DNA of 64,000 bases from Sipunculus nudus (lineage: Eukaryota; Annelida; Sipuncula; Golfingiida; Sipunculidae). The notes beneath the pieces were generated by a model, which saw only the letters and a list, made by a program, of their open reading frames with translations, did no database searches and was not told where the DNA came from. The stretch lies in the NCBI GenBank assembly GCA_026874595.1, contig CM049320.1, forward strand, positions 36,118,214-36,182,213. The letters are read 5' to 3'. The position numbers were made by a program, and so were the translations under genes. Positions within the stretch are counted from its first letter, which is position 1, and each line of letters begins with the position of its first letter. Below are positions 19,216 to 28,254 of the stretch, in pieces.

Positions 19216-20508
19216 CTAAATAATGGACGTGTGCAACGGTGCCAACTCATGTACGTTAAAGTTTTCGTTTCTCTCGTTTAGCAACAGGTTGTATGCCAGT
19301 ATCAGGGAAAGGGCCACGTCATCCTGTGTATGATCGTGGGGCTTTCGGTCCGGCCGGAATTTCGACAGCTGCTCCGTGATCAAATGTCTAGCGTCCAACC
19401 CGGCATGCTCAAGTGCCGAGCTGGCGAGGCTCATTGACAAACGCACGATGCGACTGTTGAATGCACTTTGAAAGAGGGACACTAAAGTTTTTTTCTGTTT
19501 GTCCAGGAAGAAACCCGCAACCTCGGCTGTCCCGAAATCCCGCACGGATTGGAGCCCAACCGTTTTGGCATCCTTCTCTGTCCTCCTCCTGTGGGTGAAT
19601 TGAAACGACAGCGACCGAACCGGCCCGGCCATTTTTTTGGCGGCGTTGTGTATGAAATGACAAATCTGCACGGCCAGGTGTTCGTTGCTATTGCTTTCCA
19701 CAGCGACAACAGCAGTCTTGAAACGGGACGAGTATGTCAGCGGGCACGCGTGCATATTCACAACACGCTGCAGCAGGCGCAAAACCGCCAGCCCAATGAA
19801 AACTTCCGCTGGTACGCTGTGTTCTATCAAACGCACCTCGTCCAATCCGAGGACGACCGCCATGCGCCTGGTTTTGTTTGAGGGGACCCTGCGGGAAACA
19901 CGACCGGACGGCGGAGCGCCAGGTGTGTAACGACACACGCAAGCTATTCCTGAAGCAGACACCGACACGTTGGTGGTGTAAGCTGGGTCCACGTACACAA
20001 ACAATGTATCACCCAAACAATCGACATTGTTGAATGTATCCAAGTCATTCAAACCGTCTTTCATTTCTTGCAGGACAGATCGTGAAAAAAGCCCAACCTC
20101 ATCCCCCGAATTCTGCCCATCCGGCTGCCCGTCGCCGCGCCCCAGACTAACGCCCATATTTTCTGTTTCGTAGCTGTGAGGTTCCAACGTGTTCATAACC
20201 GTCTTTTGTACAACGTCCGTCGTGATGTGAGGCGGCAGTGACATGACGTAGTGGTGACACGCTATGGCTTCCGGCGACTCGGCAACGCGTGGAACGTCTG
20301 CAGGACAGCTGAAGCACACGCGGTAGTAAGCAACCCCTGTCCGTTCCAACTTCAGTAAGGCGCATGTATTCTCAGCCGACGTGTTCATCGAAGATGTGAG
20401 CACCAACTTGGTCCCTCTGCGGTTCACATAAGGCAACAGGTGTGTCAACGTTTTCACAAATCCAGCTTCGTCAACATACACGATGTCGTACGTGTGACCC
20501 CTGCCAGC
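19216..20508 (-). CDS. Terminase ATPase/nuclease subunit, exon 2 (UL15 family)
   Basis: This is the C-terminal 430 codons of the DNA-packaging motor. The exon begins after an AG acceptor at 20510-20509 preceded by a pyrimidine-rich tract. Ten residues in lies VYVDEA, the Walker B segment (20481-20464), followed by LVLTSSMN, typical of motif III. The nuclease domain shows all three acidic motifs of the UL15/gp17 RNase H-like fold: FVYVDPAYT, VAVESNSN, and HTQDDVALSLILA. The Walker A loop lies in exon 1, 5.8 kb away. The enzyme translocates concatemeric DNA into the procapsid through the portal and cuts it. The phase-0 junction matches the codon phase at the exon 1 donor. Confidence 0.92.
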   Translation of the reverse strand, partial: AGRGHTYDIVYVDEAGFVKTLTHLLPYVNRRGTKLVLTSSMNTSAENTCALLKLERTGVAYYRVCFSCPADVPRVAESPEAIACHHYVMSLPPHITTDVVQKTVMNTLEPHSYETENMGVSLGRGDGQPDGQNSGDEVGLFSRSVLQEMKDGLNDLDTFNNVDCLGDTLFVYVDPAYTTNVSVSASGIACVCRYTPGAPPSGRVSRRVPSNKTRRMAVVLGLDEVRLIEHSVPAEVFIGLAVLRLLQRVVNMHACPLTYSSRFKTAVVAVESNSNEHLAVQICHFIHNAAKKMAGPVRSLSFQFTHRRRTEKDAKTVGLQSVRDFGTAEVAGFFLDKQKKTLVSLFQSAFNSRIVRLSMSLASSALEHAGLDARHLITEQLSKFRPDRKPHDHTQDDVALSLILAYNLLLNERNENFNVHELAPLHTSII

Positions 20509-20573
20509 CTGAAACGAACGAGGAAAGAACACGTCACTGATTATAAAAAAAGGCCATGGTGGCGACACAACAA

Positions 20574-20580
20574 TATAAAA
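20574..20580 (+). promoter_or_regulatory. TATA box of the small intron-nested gene
   Basis: TATAAAA, 50 nt upstream of the ATG at 20630, placing transcription start near 20605. This spacing supports the ATG at 20630 as the start codon. Confidence 0.5.
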
Positions 20581-20629
20581 GCACGTGAGTGCGCAGATTC
20601 ATCAGACACATATTCAAAAGGGAGGGTGG

Positions 20630-20881
20630 ATGGCTCAAGGCACCGAACACACTTTAGACGAGTTAGAGGACTTGGTGAGTAGCTGGGAACAAGCACTGCT
20701 CGTGAGGACGCCACAACAGATAATAGACCGGTTACACGAGAACTGCTTTATGGTACACGAGCATGTTCGGGATGAGGGAACGTGTGATACGAGAAGATGT
20801 GACGTCGTCTTAAAAGCGTTATCCTCCCTTGTGATGTCTGCTTACTACGATATATGCACCACTCACAGTGACCGCATCTGA
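20630..20881 (+). CDS. Small helical protein nested in the terminase intron (83 aa)
   Basis: It starts MAQGTEHTLDELEDLVSSW and is almost entirely helical, with a Cys pair (CDTRRC) in the middle. A TATA box stands 50 nt upstream. No motif is recognised. Small helical proteins near terminase genes can be packaging partners (UL33 in mammalian herpesviruses is one), but sequence support is lacking. Confidence 0.55.
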   Translation: MAQGTEHTLDELEDLVSSWEQALLVRTPQQIIDRLHENCFMVHEHVRDEGTCDTRRCDVVLKALSSLVMSAYYDICTTHSDRI

Positions 20882-20987
20882 CAACAAAAACCTATCGCAC
20901 CTCTGGGGTGCCAATCAGCTGAGAACATAAATGATCATACACATTTTAGGTATTTTATGGCAACATATATGACAGGGTACCCCACTC

Positions 20988-22082
20988 ATGAAAGCAAAAG
21001 GTAAGAGTAAAGGGAGACCCCAGAGGTACAATCCGTGTTACTCAACGAACGCTTCGCGATGCCGTTTCAGACGTCCGCCAGACCACTACGTTTTTTTGTT
21101 AAACACCATTGCCAAAACAAGGTCTCCCCCGGCTTTGTTCCACTGCATCACGCACGGACGCCTCCATGCCTGTTTCAAAACAGGGGACCAGCACCCGGAC
21201 AGCGGTAGCGACCCTTGCCCTGGCGTGGAGATGACGGCAGACGGTGATATGGTGTGTGTGGCATCAGGGATGCCGAGCGGAGCCAAGATATATGAAACGT
21301 GTCCGCGTGAGGACGAGTTTCCCCGGCACGGGACAGAGAATAACGCACCGGTCATATCTACAGGTGACGGGAACGGCCAAACATGTGCGACCCATGTTTT
21401 TCAACAAGACCACATGGCGACGTACACGTGGGAAAAACAACAGTCAGCCGACCGTGACGAACTCCTAAGGGTAGAGCCACGTCCGGAATTCGTTATGGCG
21501 GTAATAGCCCGACCCGTCACGGTGTACAACTTTTCACTTGTTGATCAGCTCCTGTTCAGTCGATACACCGAGACTGACGCGCTTCTGCACGATTACGTGT
21601 CAAGCAAAGTGTCACACCCATCCCAAGACGACACGAAACATGTGAAATACGAGTGTTACAAGGCCCTGTCTCGGCTGTCACCCAACCTTCGTCCGTCGTA
21701 CGGTGAATGCTCCCGCGCATGGTGCTCTGCAGTGGAATCTCTCACTTCGTCGGAAAAGGACTCGACCAGGGGATCCCGGACAATCGATGAATTGAAAAAA
21801 TACCTCGCCACACATATGAGACATGCAGTATCAGACATGAACCGGGGCAAACAAAGGAATGCCATGTGGATCTACGACCATCCGGCGTCAAGGTCCAGCC
21901 AGCTTTCAGCAGGTGTGGCTGGACAGGTCACCACGCAGGACGTCGAAGGCGGCGGGTGTAACCACATCACGTACACTGCTTATGACCCAGTGACCGGTAT
22001 GAATGTATCCAGGTGTCCAAAATACAGGTATTTTACGCCGATGCTACCCAAGCCCTGCATACCACATCACCAGCGTTTATGA
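20988..22082 (+). CDS. Cys/His-rich protein, possible late-transcription factor relative (364 aa)
   Basis: The start is the ATG at 20988, followed by a basic N-terminus (KAKGKSKGRPQR). Residues ~50-65 contain FHCITHGRLHACF, and ~87-95 contain MVCVASGMPSG. This paired C/H then C-x-x-S/T-G layout recalls the zinc-binding part of the UL92-type late gene regulators of beta- and gammaherpesviruses, but the match is by eye and weak. The C-terminal half is helical (TIDELKKYLATHMRHAV). Nested in the terminase intron on the opposite strand. Confidence 0.75.
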   Translation: MKAKGKSKGRPQRYNPCYSTNASRCRFRRPPDHYVFLLNTIAKTRSPPALFHCITHGRLHACFKTGDQHPDSGSDPCPGVEMTADGDMVCVASGMPSGAKIYETCPREDEFPRHGTENNAPVISTGDGNGQTCATHVFQQDHMATYTWEKQQSADRDELLRVEPRPEFVMAVIARPVTVYNFSLVDQLLFSRYTETDALLHDYVSSKVSHPSQDDTKHVKYECYKALSRLSPNLRPSYGECSRAWCSAVESLTSSEKDSTRGSRTIDELKKYLATHMRHAVSDMNRGKQRNAMWIYDHPASRSSQLSAGVAGQVTTQDVEGGGCNHITYTAYDPVTGMNVSRCPKYRYFTPMLPKPCIPHHQRL

Positions 22083-22189
22083 AGCCGCCTGTGTCTATAA
22101 TCCACAGTTACTCTAAGTCCCCTGTTTCCATTTTGTAAACTTTCACCGTGGAAGCTACGTGAAAACCTTTAAAAGCTTACCTGTAGGCG

Positions 22190-22948
22190 TCACACAGCTA
22201 GTTCATTTAGTGTCAAATGGGGAACATGCAAAAGCAGGTGACTCAGGACAGTAGTTCCGTCTTCAGACAACATGAAAGCTGAGTCTTCACAGCTGTTCAG
22301 GACACGGCGCGCCGTGTTAGAATGGCCGAGTGACACAGGTGTGGGTTTGCAATGGAAACGGCACGCTTCTGCCACCAGCCTCATGAAACACCCGAAAGCA
22401 GCGTATGCAGACACCATCCAACGGTCGCGCATAGTTACAGTGCATACGTCGACCTCTCCTCTCGCAGCTCGCATATCTTCATTCGCCTTATCGATTGCAT
22501 CCACCAACCGCTGTACTTCGGAATATTTCAGGTAGTACAGGTCGCGTAAACCTTCGATCAAACACGACAACCTCGTACAACTGATCATGAATGTATGGCT
22601 ATGCGGGACCTCTTTTGACATCAGAAATCGTCTCACGAAATATACAGCCGCCAAACGGATGCAGATGTAGTTGTACAAACGCAGGCATTCCTGGTCTGCA
22701 TGCAAAGCGTCAGGGATTCCAGGACTTCCAAATAAAAAAGTGCAGATACTTTCGTCGCTGTGTAAGCTCAATGAAGGTAACAACACACTGGATAGAATCT
22801 TTCCGTCCACGTTATTGAGCGTTTCAGCCACATCAGGGACGGTGGGCGACCGTTTCTTGTCTAGCCGAAGAAAACCCGCGCCTCGTTGCAGTTCAAGCTG
22901 CCTCCTGACATCTAGTGGCATACATTCCTCCAAAGGTACCCTATCCAT
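22190..22948 (-). CDS. Helical protein of unknown function (252 aa), the only leftward gene in the intron
   Basis: The ATG at 22948 starts MDRVPLEECMPLDVRRQLEL. The rest is a predominantly helical protein with regular Leu/Tyr/Arg pattern (LYNYICIRLAAVYFVRRFL; VQRLVDAIDKANEDMRAARG). There is no signal peptide; the one hydrophobic helix is amphipathic rather than membrane-spanning. It runs in the same direction as the terminase, inside its intron, so its own transcript must use a promoter near 22950-23100. Function unknown. Confidence 0.7.
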   Translation of the reverse strand: MDRVPLEECMPLDVRRQLELQRGAGFLRLDKKRSPTVPDVAETLNNVDGKILSSVLLPSLSLHSDESICTFLFGSPGIPDALHADQECLRLYNYICIRLAAVYFVRRFLMSKEVPHSHTFMISCTRLSCLIEGLRDLYYLKYSEVQRLVDAIDKANEDMRAARGEVDVCTVTMRDRWMVSAYAAFGCFMRLVAEACRFHCKPTPVSLGHSNTARRVLNSCEDSAFMLSEDGTTVLSHLLLHVPHLTLNELAV

Positions 22949-23147
22949 ATTTGGACTACTTCAGCGGAAACGTCTGCGAGACATACTCGTTACGTTTTAC
23001 CGTTTAGTTGACATTACTGAATAAGCTACCACCACCGCAAATAACATATAGTTCATTTCATGCGGTGGTAACCCGTCACCCGTTGGGGGATCCCTTAGTA
23101 AAAACCCGTTCGGGAAAGCCCCCCACCGATGAAAACCTCAAACAACC

Positions 23148-24719
23148 ATGGCTGCAAAAGACCTATGTGATCCACATACCGGACCAGCAGTGACCAGGCC
23201 ATTTGAGGATTGCTATGAACCGATATGGAGAACAGCCGCTGGAGCCCCGGCGTCCATGTTTCTGTACCTACACCACCGTCGCGTTGACGAAGTTTTTTGG
23301 ATACGCTTGGTGACCCATTACATGTCAGCCCGTGATCACAGATGGCATAACCGCTACACAGAAATCAAACCAAGGAACATGTTCTACGATACATTAGTGG
23401 GAGGCACGGTCATAGAACTGGACATGCCACGGCCAGACCTTGTATCGTATAGCAGGGAGCCCGGTTCTTCAGTGGAGCTGACAGATTGGCTGGACATCTT
23501 GTTCATTGACAACGATAACGGTCCCAATGACACGCTGGACAGAGTTACCGTGCCTGTACATTTCATTTTGTCAAGCGTCACGTGCATGTTCAACGAGTGG
23601 CTTATCCACGCCCGTTCCTTGAAAGCGCTGGAAAAACTACCTGGTACAGAGGCAGGTGCGCAAACCACCGAAAGTGAAATGAGTGCCATTCCCGGAGAGA
23701 CCGTGTCCGCAGCAGTGAATTTACGAAGCGTACTGAACCAGTTTTACGATGCTAATCCTGCCCCGGAAGACCAAACCACGTCTGCAGAAATGCAAGCCTT
23801 AACACCTGAACACACCTGCATGCGACTCATCTGCCATTGGGAACCGGCTGTACCTGCAACAGAGGAAGGCAGGAGGCGATCCGTGGCCGTAATGCTGTTA
23901 TCTCACATGCACAATTACGGACAGGTGTTTTCAGAACGGCAGATGGACCCGGCGAGCACGGGGACGTACAAGTGCGGGATCGAGGACAAAATCTTCCGAG
24001 TGCTGACCTCAGTTAGCCTCCCCATGCTGAGCAGAATGTTTGACCAGGTGGATGACATAAACGTCATTCTAACATGGTGCGCTAACGTTTCAATTTGTCC
24101 GGACGTGCATGATACATTATCCCAGCAGATCGCGCTTTACGCCGGATGGTTGACAGTTCGCGACAGCTGCACAGTGCCCGGTGTGACCGATCCACTTATG
24201 AGGGCTTTTTCGCACATGAACCCTGTGGCGTTGGTACTGATATTCAGGAGGGTGATCAGTCGCCTGAGGGGGGAATGCGGACAGGTAAAGTTGCGTTTCA
24301 ATAAAGGACTTGGCGCAAGGTTGCAGTCCGCCGTTGAGTGGTATATGGAAGGCCGTCGGACAAACCCAGACGTCCCTTATTACTTGCAAGTTCATTTTTA
24401 TGGGGCTGGTGTGCATAACGGAACGGTACGCTTCATGGAGCCTGTGTGGTATTTTACATTCAAAGGACCGCACGGCGGCCAACAACATTCTGACGAATGT
24501 TCCATGTGGATTAACGTGAGTGAACCAAATGACTTGGTGTTCCTTTGTCCCAACAAGCACTCGCGTTTGACACGACATTACGTTCCGGGGGGCATCCCAG
24601 TGGAATGGCGTTACCCCGGAATGATGGAAGAACTGCTGCAAAGGCTTTCGTACCCTCTGGATCTGCTGATCGAATTCATCGGTTTCACGCTGGTGGAACC
24701 TATACCTGTATTGTATTGA
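23148..24719 (+). CDS. Protein of unknown function (523 aa), nested in terminase intron
   Basis: A clean frame from an ATG in good context (ACCATGG). The sequence is mixed alpha/beta, with several Trp and Cys residues and an acidic loop (LFIDNDNGPNDTLD). The second half includes WYFTFKGPHGG and a Cys (DECSMWINV). No membrane segment or enzyme motif is seen. Position inside the terminase intron is where mammalian herpesviruses keep UL16 and UL17, which act in tegument and DNA packaging; homology is not visible to me. Confidence 0.8.
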   Translation: MAAKDLCDPHTGPAVTRPFEDCYEPIWRTAAGAPASMFLYLHHRRVDEVFWIRLVTHYMSARDHRWHNRYTEIKPRNMFYDTLVGGTVIELDMPRPDLVSYSREPGSSVELTDWLDILFIDNDNGPNDTLDRVTVPVHFILSSVTCMFNEWLIHARSLKALEKLPGTEAGAQTTESEMSAIPGETVSAAVNLRSVLNQFYDANPAPEDQTTSAEMQALTPEHTCMRLICHWEPAVPATEEGRRRSVAVMLLSHMHNYGQVFSERQMDPASTGTYKCGIEDKIFRVLTSVSLPMLSRMFDQVDDINVILTWCANVSICPDVHDTLSQQIALYAGWLTVRDSCTVPGVTDPLMRAFSHMNPVALVLIFRRVISRLRGECGQVKLRFNKGLGARLQSAVEWYMEGRRTNPDVPYYLQVHFYGAGVHNGTVRFMEPVWYFTFKGPHGGQQHSDECSMWINVSEPNDLVFLCPNKHSRLTRHYVPGGIPVEWRYPGMMEELLQRLSYPLDLLIEFIGFTLVEPIPVLY

Positions 24720-24808
24720 AGCATGCCGGTCAGCCGGCCGACATGTATTATTTGTGTTAACGTTGTCGCTGAACTGTGGGCGGCACAGCTGCTCTGTCAG
24801 ACGCCAAA

Positions 24809-25708
24809 ATGGTAGACGTTATAGACAAATTCTCGAGGCCTTCGTTTTCGGCGCCAGGTGACGTGTTTCTGGTGACAGACGTGTCAGGTGATACGCGTAT
24901 ATGCAGACCCCGTTCACAGACAGTGAACGTATTCTACGGCCTCAACTGCAAGACAGGCGCGTCATCACTATGCGTTGTGAACAAGACCCACATTTACATC
25001 TTGAGCGACCTACAGGGTAACGCAGACGAACACAGTATAGTTCCCGTAAGAATAGAACTGAACGGACGCGCACATGTGATGCCCGCCAGAGGATACCACC
25101 AGATTTGCAGATTTTGGCTCTGCGCACCGTACAGAACGGGAAACCGTGTGACCCTCCCTGAAAACACCGTAGGCAGCATACTGGGCATTACCGACAGAGA
25201 GTGTATCACCTGGCTACAGAGTCGGACGTTGGCCAACAGCCATGTTGTGCACCCCAGTTGGCTGTTCGTTCACGGGAGGGGGAAAGGAAAGTACGCCGGA
25301 TTTGCAGAGATCGATAACATCCCTGTTTACACAAACAACACCAACCCGTCAGATGTAACCGATATAATGGCCAGAACAGGTCCGCAGTTGTTTTATCAAG
25401 CTAGCTGTAAAAGCTTTTGGACGTACTTTTGTGACAACGGCGCAGCGACGGGCGCCGTACCTGCAGTGCCGCCAGCCCTAGTGAAGCATTCACTTTTCAC
25501 GTCTTGCATGGGTGAACAGTCAGAAGACGAAACGTATTCACACAACGGGTGGGGTGGCCGCAAGCTGCCGTACAGTGTCTGTGCGCATCTCTCCAGGCGG
25601 GTTGGCGTGGCCCAACAGAGACGCCTGTGGAGGCAGGGAACCCTAACCGCTTTGTGCGGGTGTCGTGTGTGTCACAACACAAGAACTCGGCCATGCCAGG
25701 ATGGTTAG
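24809..25708 (+). CDS. Protein of unknown function with GRGKGK motif (299 aa)
   Basis: The ATG at 24809 is the first in the frame. The protein appears beta-rich (VNVFYGLNCKTGASSLCVV; HIYILSDLQG), with WLFVHGRGKGKYAGF at about residues 156-170. A similar VSFIRGKGKGKLNRF occurs in the protein at 39748-40464, hinting at distant paralogy. The last ~40 residues are Arg/Cys-rich and look less structured. The 3' end overlaps the next gene by 16 nt. Confidence 0.7.
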   Translation: MVDVIDKFSRPSFSAPGDVFLVTDVSGDTRICRPRSQTVNVFYGLNCKTGASSLCVVNKTHIYILSDLQGNADEHSIVPVRIELNGRAHVMPARGYHQICRFWLCAPYRTGNRVTLPENTVGSILGITDRECITWLQSRTLANSHVVHPSWLFVHGRGKGKYAGFAEIDNIPVYTNNTNPSDVTDIMARTGPQLFYQASCKSFWTYFCDNGAATGAVPAVPPALVKHSLFTSCMGEQSEDETYSHNGWGGRKLPYSVCAHLSRRVGVAQQRRLWRQGTLTALCGCRVCHNTRTRPCQDG

Positions 25709-26070
25709 GTAACCTGTGCAACCGTGTTACAGGAGCCAGGCGTGCTGCCCCAGGGAGTACGTACACGCGTGTCAGCAGGCAGATAGCTGACGCAGAGAAG
25801 GACATGTCAAAGCATGGCATTGACAGGATGCTAGAGGAAAGGAGTACCACATGCAAGTTCAAATTGCAGACTGCTGTACCGGAACTGTCCGATCCAAACA
25901 CACCGTCGCAGTCAGAACAGAACCGTCGTGCGGGTAGCGTTTGCACTGACCTTCCGCAAAACATATGGGAACTTAAACAACTGGACGATGAATACGTGTT
26001 GTATATGTGTGCTAGCTGTGGTTTGTGGCGCGACCTGCTGAAAGGTCGCACAAATTATTTTACCATGTGA
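25693..26070 (+). CDS. Small protein of unknown function (125 aa)
   Basis: The ATG at 25693 overlaps the end of the preceding gene in another frame. The protein starts MPGWLGNLCNRVTGARR, is helical and charged (VSRQIADAEKDMSKHG), and ends with a Cys-containing segment (YVLYMCASCGLWRDLL). The frame is open further upstream, but the sequence before this ATG looks like a shadow of the neighbouring gene. A small basic tegument-type protein is possible; nothing proves it. Confidence 0.55.
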   Translation: MPGWLGNLCNRVTGARRAAPGSTYTRVSRQIADAEKDMSKHGIDRMLEERSTTCKFKLQTAVPELSDPNTPSQSEQNRRAGSVCTDLPQNIWELKQLDDEYVLYMCASCGLWRDLLKGRTNYFTM

Positions 26071-26319
26071 AATCAAAGTGTGTTTCATTGTAAGAACCAC
26101 TGCTGTATTTACAACAATGATTATTAAAAGTATATAACAAGCGATAACACTGGCGTGAGCATTTTTCATATGTGTAACCTCTGCCACGGACGTTCAGGTG
26201 TCATATGAAAGATACTAATAATCATTGCACGTTATCATTCATTATTCACATCATCCCTCCCTTCCCTCACACACATCCATGCGACACAGTGGCTTTATCC
26301 CAGCTACAGTTATACTTAC

Positions 26320-27453
26320 ATTTTGATTCCCCAAGCTGAGGAAAAACATTTCCGTGTGCAACCCGTTTTCAAAATGTATCGCCAACTTCGGTTCGTACAT
26401 AGGATTTTGCTGATTGACGGTCGTTCGGAAACGTTGTTTGGCTTTGGCGTCCAAATGATCGAGTATCAGCTGCATGGAGTTGACGTGTTGCACAGTATCT
26501 GCCTTTACCTTACGGCTGAGATCATGCGAACACGAAAAATATGCAAACCGCATATCAGTCGCCCGCATGCCCGCCGCCAGCGTGACCTGTGTGATGTATG
26601 TTTTGCCCATGCGCCTGGGAACGAGGGCCACGCATATATTTGACGTCCGGCTTTCGGTCATAACACGCCGGCTGTATCCTCCCGCTATGAAAAATCGTTT
26701 GATGATCCGCTGCAACATGTGGTTGTGCTCCGGCGCACGCGCTGCGGCAGAAAAGGCGACGATATGCATAACCATGAGACCCTGAAACGGTTCAAGAACG
26801 ATGTCTTTGTATTTAAAAAACAAATGTAACAAACTAAGCCAGTTGAGCACCGCTCGCGTTTCAGTGTTCTGCCACACGCTTTCATCCAAAGCCAGCCTGT
26901 CTGAGGGAGACACTGGTCGCAACCGTGAAGACATCCCGGTCACAGAGTGTTTCATCCAGTCGTGCAATTCAAACAGGGTCATGGGTATCTGTGAAGCCAG
27001 GGGAATGCAGACGTGCGCATGGTTCTGGCGAACTCCCGCTTCTGTGTTGAGCCATATGTCAGTGAAACTGCGTGATGACGGACTACGGTTATGCGAGTCA
27101 AACTCCTTGTACAAGTCGTCCGCTTTGCCATTTTGAAGCAGTTCGGCATTGCCCTGTAACCGGCAAACACCCGACCTCCAGAACAGGTAATCGTCGAACA
27201 CATCATCCACCACCCAAGAGAACAGTGGGTGTCTCAAAGTGCAGTCAGGGACGTCACGCACTAAAGGGTGTTGGTTGACCTGCCATTCCCTGGGGCGGTA
27301 TGCAGTGACAGGGTAAACCCGTGGCGCGGTGTTCCACGCTTCACTCTCGCGATCATTATGTGTGATGTCACGATTGCTGCCGCGAACAGCCGTCTGCCCT
27401 TCTGTCTTCTGTGATTTTTTTCCGATTTTGAACCGACCCGTAGGTTTGTCCGG
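26320..27453 (-). CDS. Terminase ATPase/nuclease subunit, exon 1 (UL15 family), start codon not found
   Basis: The exon ends at 26320, directly before a GTAAGT donor. The P-loop VPRRMGKT lies at 26622-26599, the Arg-rich Walker A form characteristic of herpesvirus and T4-type terminases. Upstream, YFWRSG-like and Trp/Leu-rich sequence is clearly coding. The frame stays open to 27453 (stop at 27456-27454) with no ATG, yet the sequence from 27320 downward still looks coding. An ATG-led frame at 27485 runs into this region in another phase and would join it if the T7 run at 27415-27421 had a different length. Alternatives: an additional 5' exon. The product with exon 2 is roughly 750-800 aa, the usual size for the family. 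Confidence 0.88.
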
Positions 27454-28131
27454 TTATGCCCCTGACATCCATGAGGACGCATCAACGTTGAATATACAAT
27501 GACAGGTTATGTGTCTGTCCAATCCATGTTACATATATATCAAATAAACGTGTACACGGGTATACCATCACAAGGTCAGTCCACCGTGTAAGAAAACGGC
27601 CATACGCGACAGACAGTCTGAACTATACGCCTTTTCACCGGTGCAGTCGCACCTATTACAAAGCGCACGTGCGGTGCACTGACCTGGTTTTCTCCGTGTC
27701 TCATAAATTATCAGGGTTTACGTCAGACCTGTTTTTTTGTGCCTGAACACTCGCCGCCGTCTAGACAAAACAGGCATGTCACGGCACGTTCCCAAGGCCG
27801 ACGTGCCGCAGCCCCCCCCCCCCCAATACATACGAGTAGTTTCGTTGCGCAACAACAACACAGGTGCACATGATGGTCACGTGCACACTAGAGTGCCCTA
27901 TCACTTTCGAATGCAAGTGGCAACCTGTTTGGGACACTGACCTTGGAAACGTGTCATGCCTGAACATGTTTTTGTCGAACGGTCATTGACAGAAGAAGGT
28001 CGTGTGCAACGTCGCAGAAAAACGCTGATGTAACCACACGCACTGTCCATATAAAGGATAGTACGTGACGAGGCAGCATTGAATGCACCAGACATTCTTG
28101 TAGACGTGTTGTTCCGAATTAAGTGATCGGG
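27454..28131. other. Intergenic region between terminase (leftward) and first IAP gene (rightward)
   Basis: About 680 bases without a credible gene apart from the possible terminase start at 27485. It contains CATATATATC near 27530, AATAAACG near 27543, a C13 run at 27812-27824, and CACGTG-type motifs near 27880. Short frames on both strands here have random composition. It should hold the divergent promoters of both genes. Confidence 0.4.
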
Positions 28132-28242
28132 ATGGGTAAAGGAAACAGTAAATTCCGTTGGCAACAGCTGGCCGAAACGCCAGATGTGAAGGTCAAACGT
28201 ATGAAGAGCGAACTGTGCCGCAGGAAAACGTTTGAAAGTTGA
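28132..28242 (+). pseudogene. In-frame upstream part of the first IAP gene, closed by TGA
   Basis: An ATG at 28132 opens 36 codons in exactly the frame of the IAP below and stops at TGA 28240-28242. The segment starts MGKGNSKF, which fits an N-myristoylation pattern (Gly2, Ser6), and ends RRKTFES, the normal entry into a BIR domain. The stop falls where BIR domains carry their conserved Trp. It therefore looks like the true N-terminus of the IAP, separated by a nonsense codon. Confidence 0.55.
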
Positions 28243-28254
28243 CCAGGAAAAGAT

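Larger units (their letters stand above)
20509..26319 (-). other. 5.8-kb GT-AG intron of the terminase gene with genes inside
   Basis: The donor is GTAAGT, starting at 26319 on the minus strand directly after a complete codon. The acceptor is TTTCAG ending at 20509. Both sides are phase 0, and the split falls between the ATPase P-loop and Walker B, as in other herpesviruses. The intron carries five rightward genes and one leftward gene, the same nested design as UL16/UL17 inside the UL15 intron. Confidence 0.88.
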
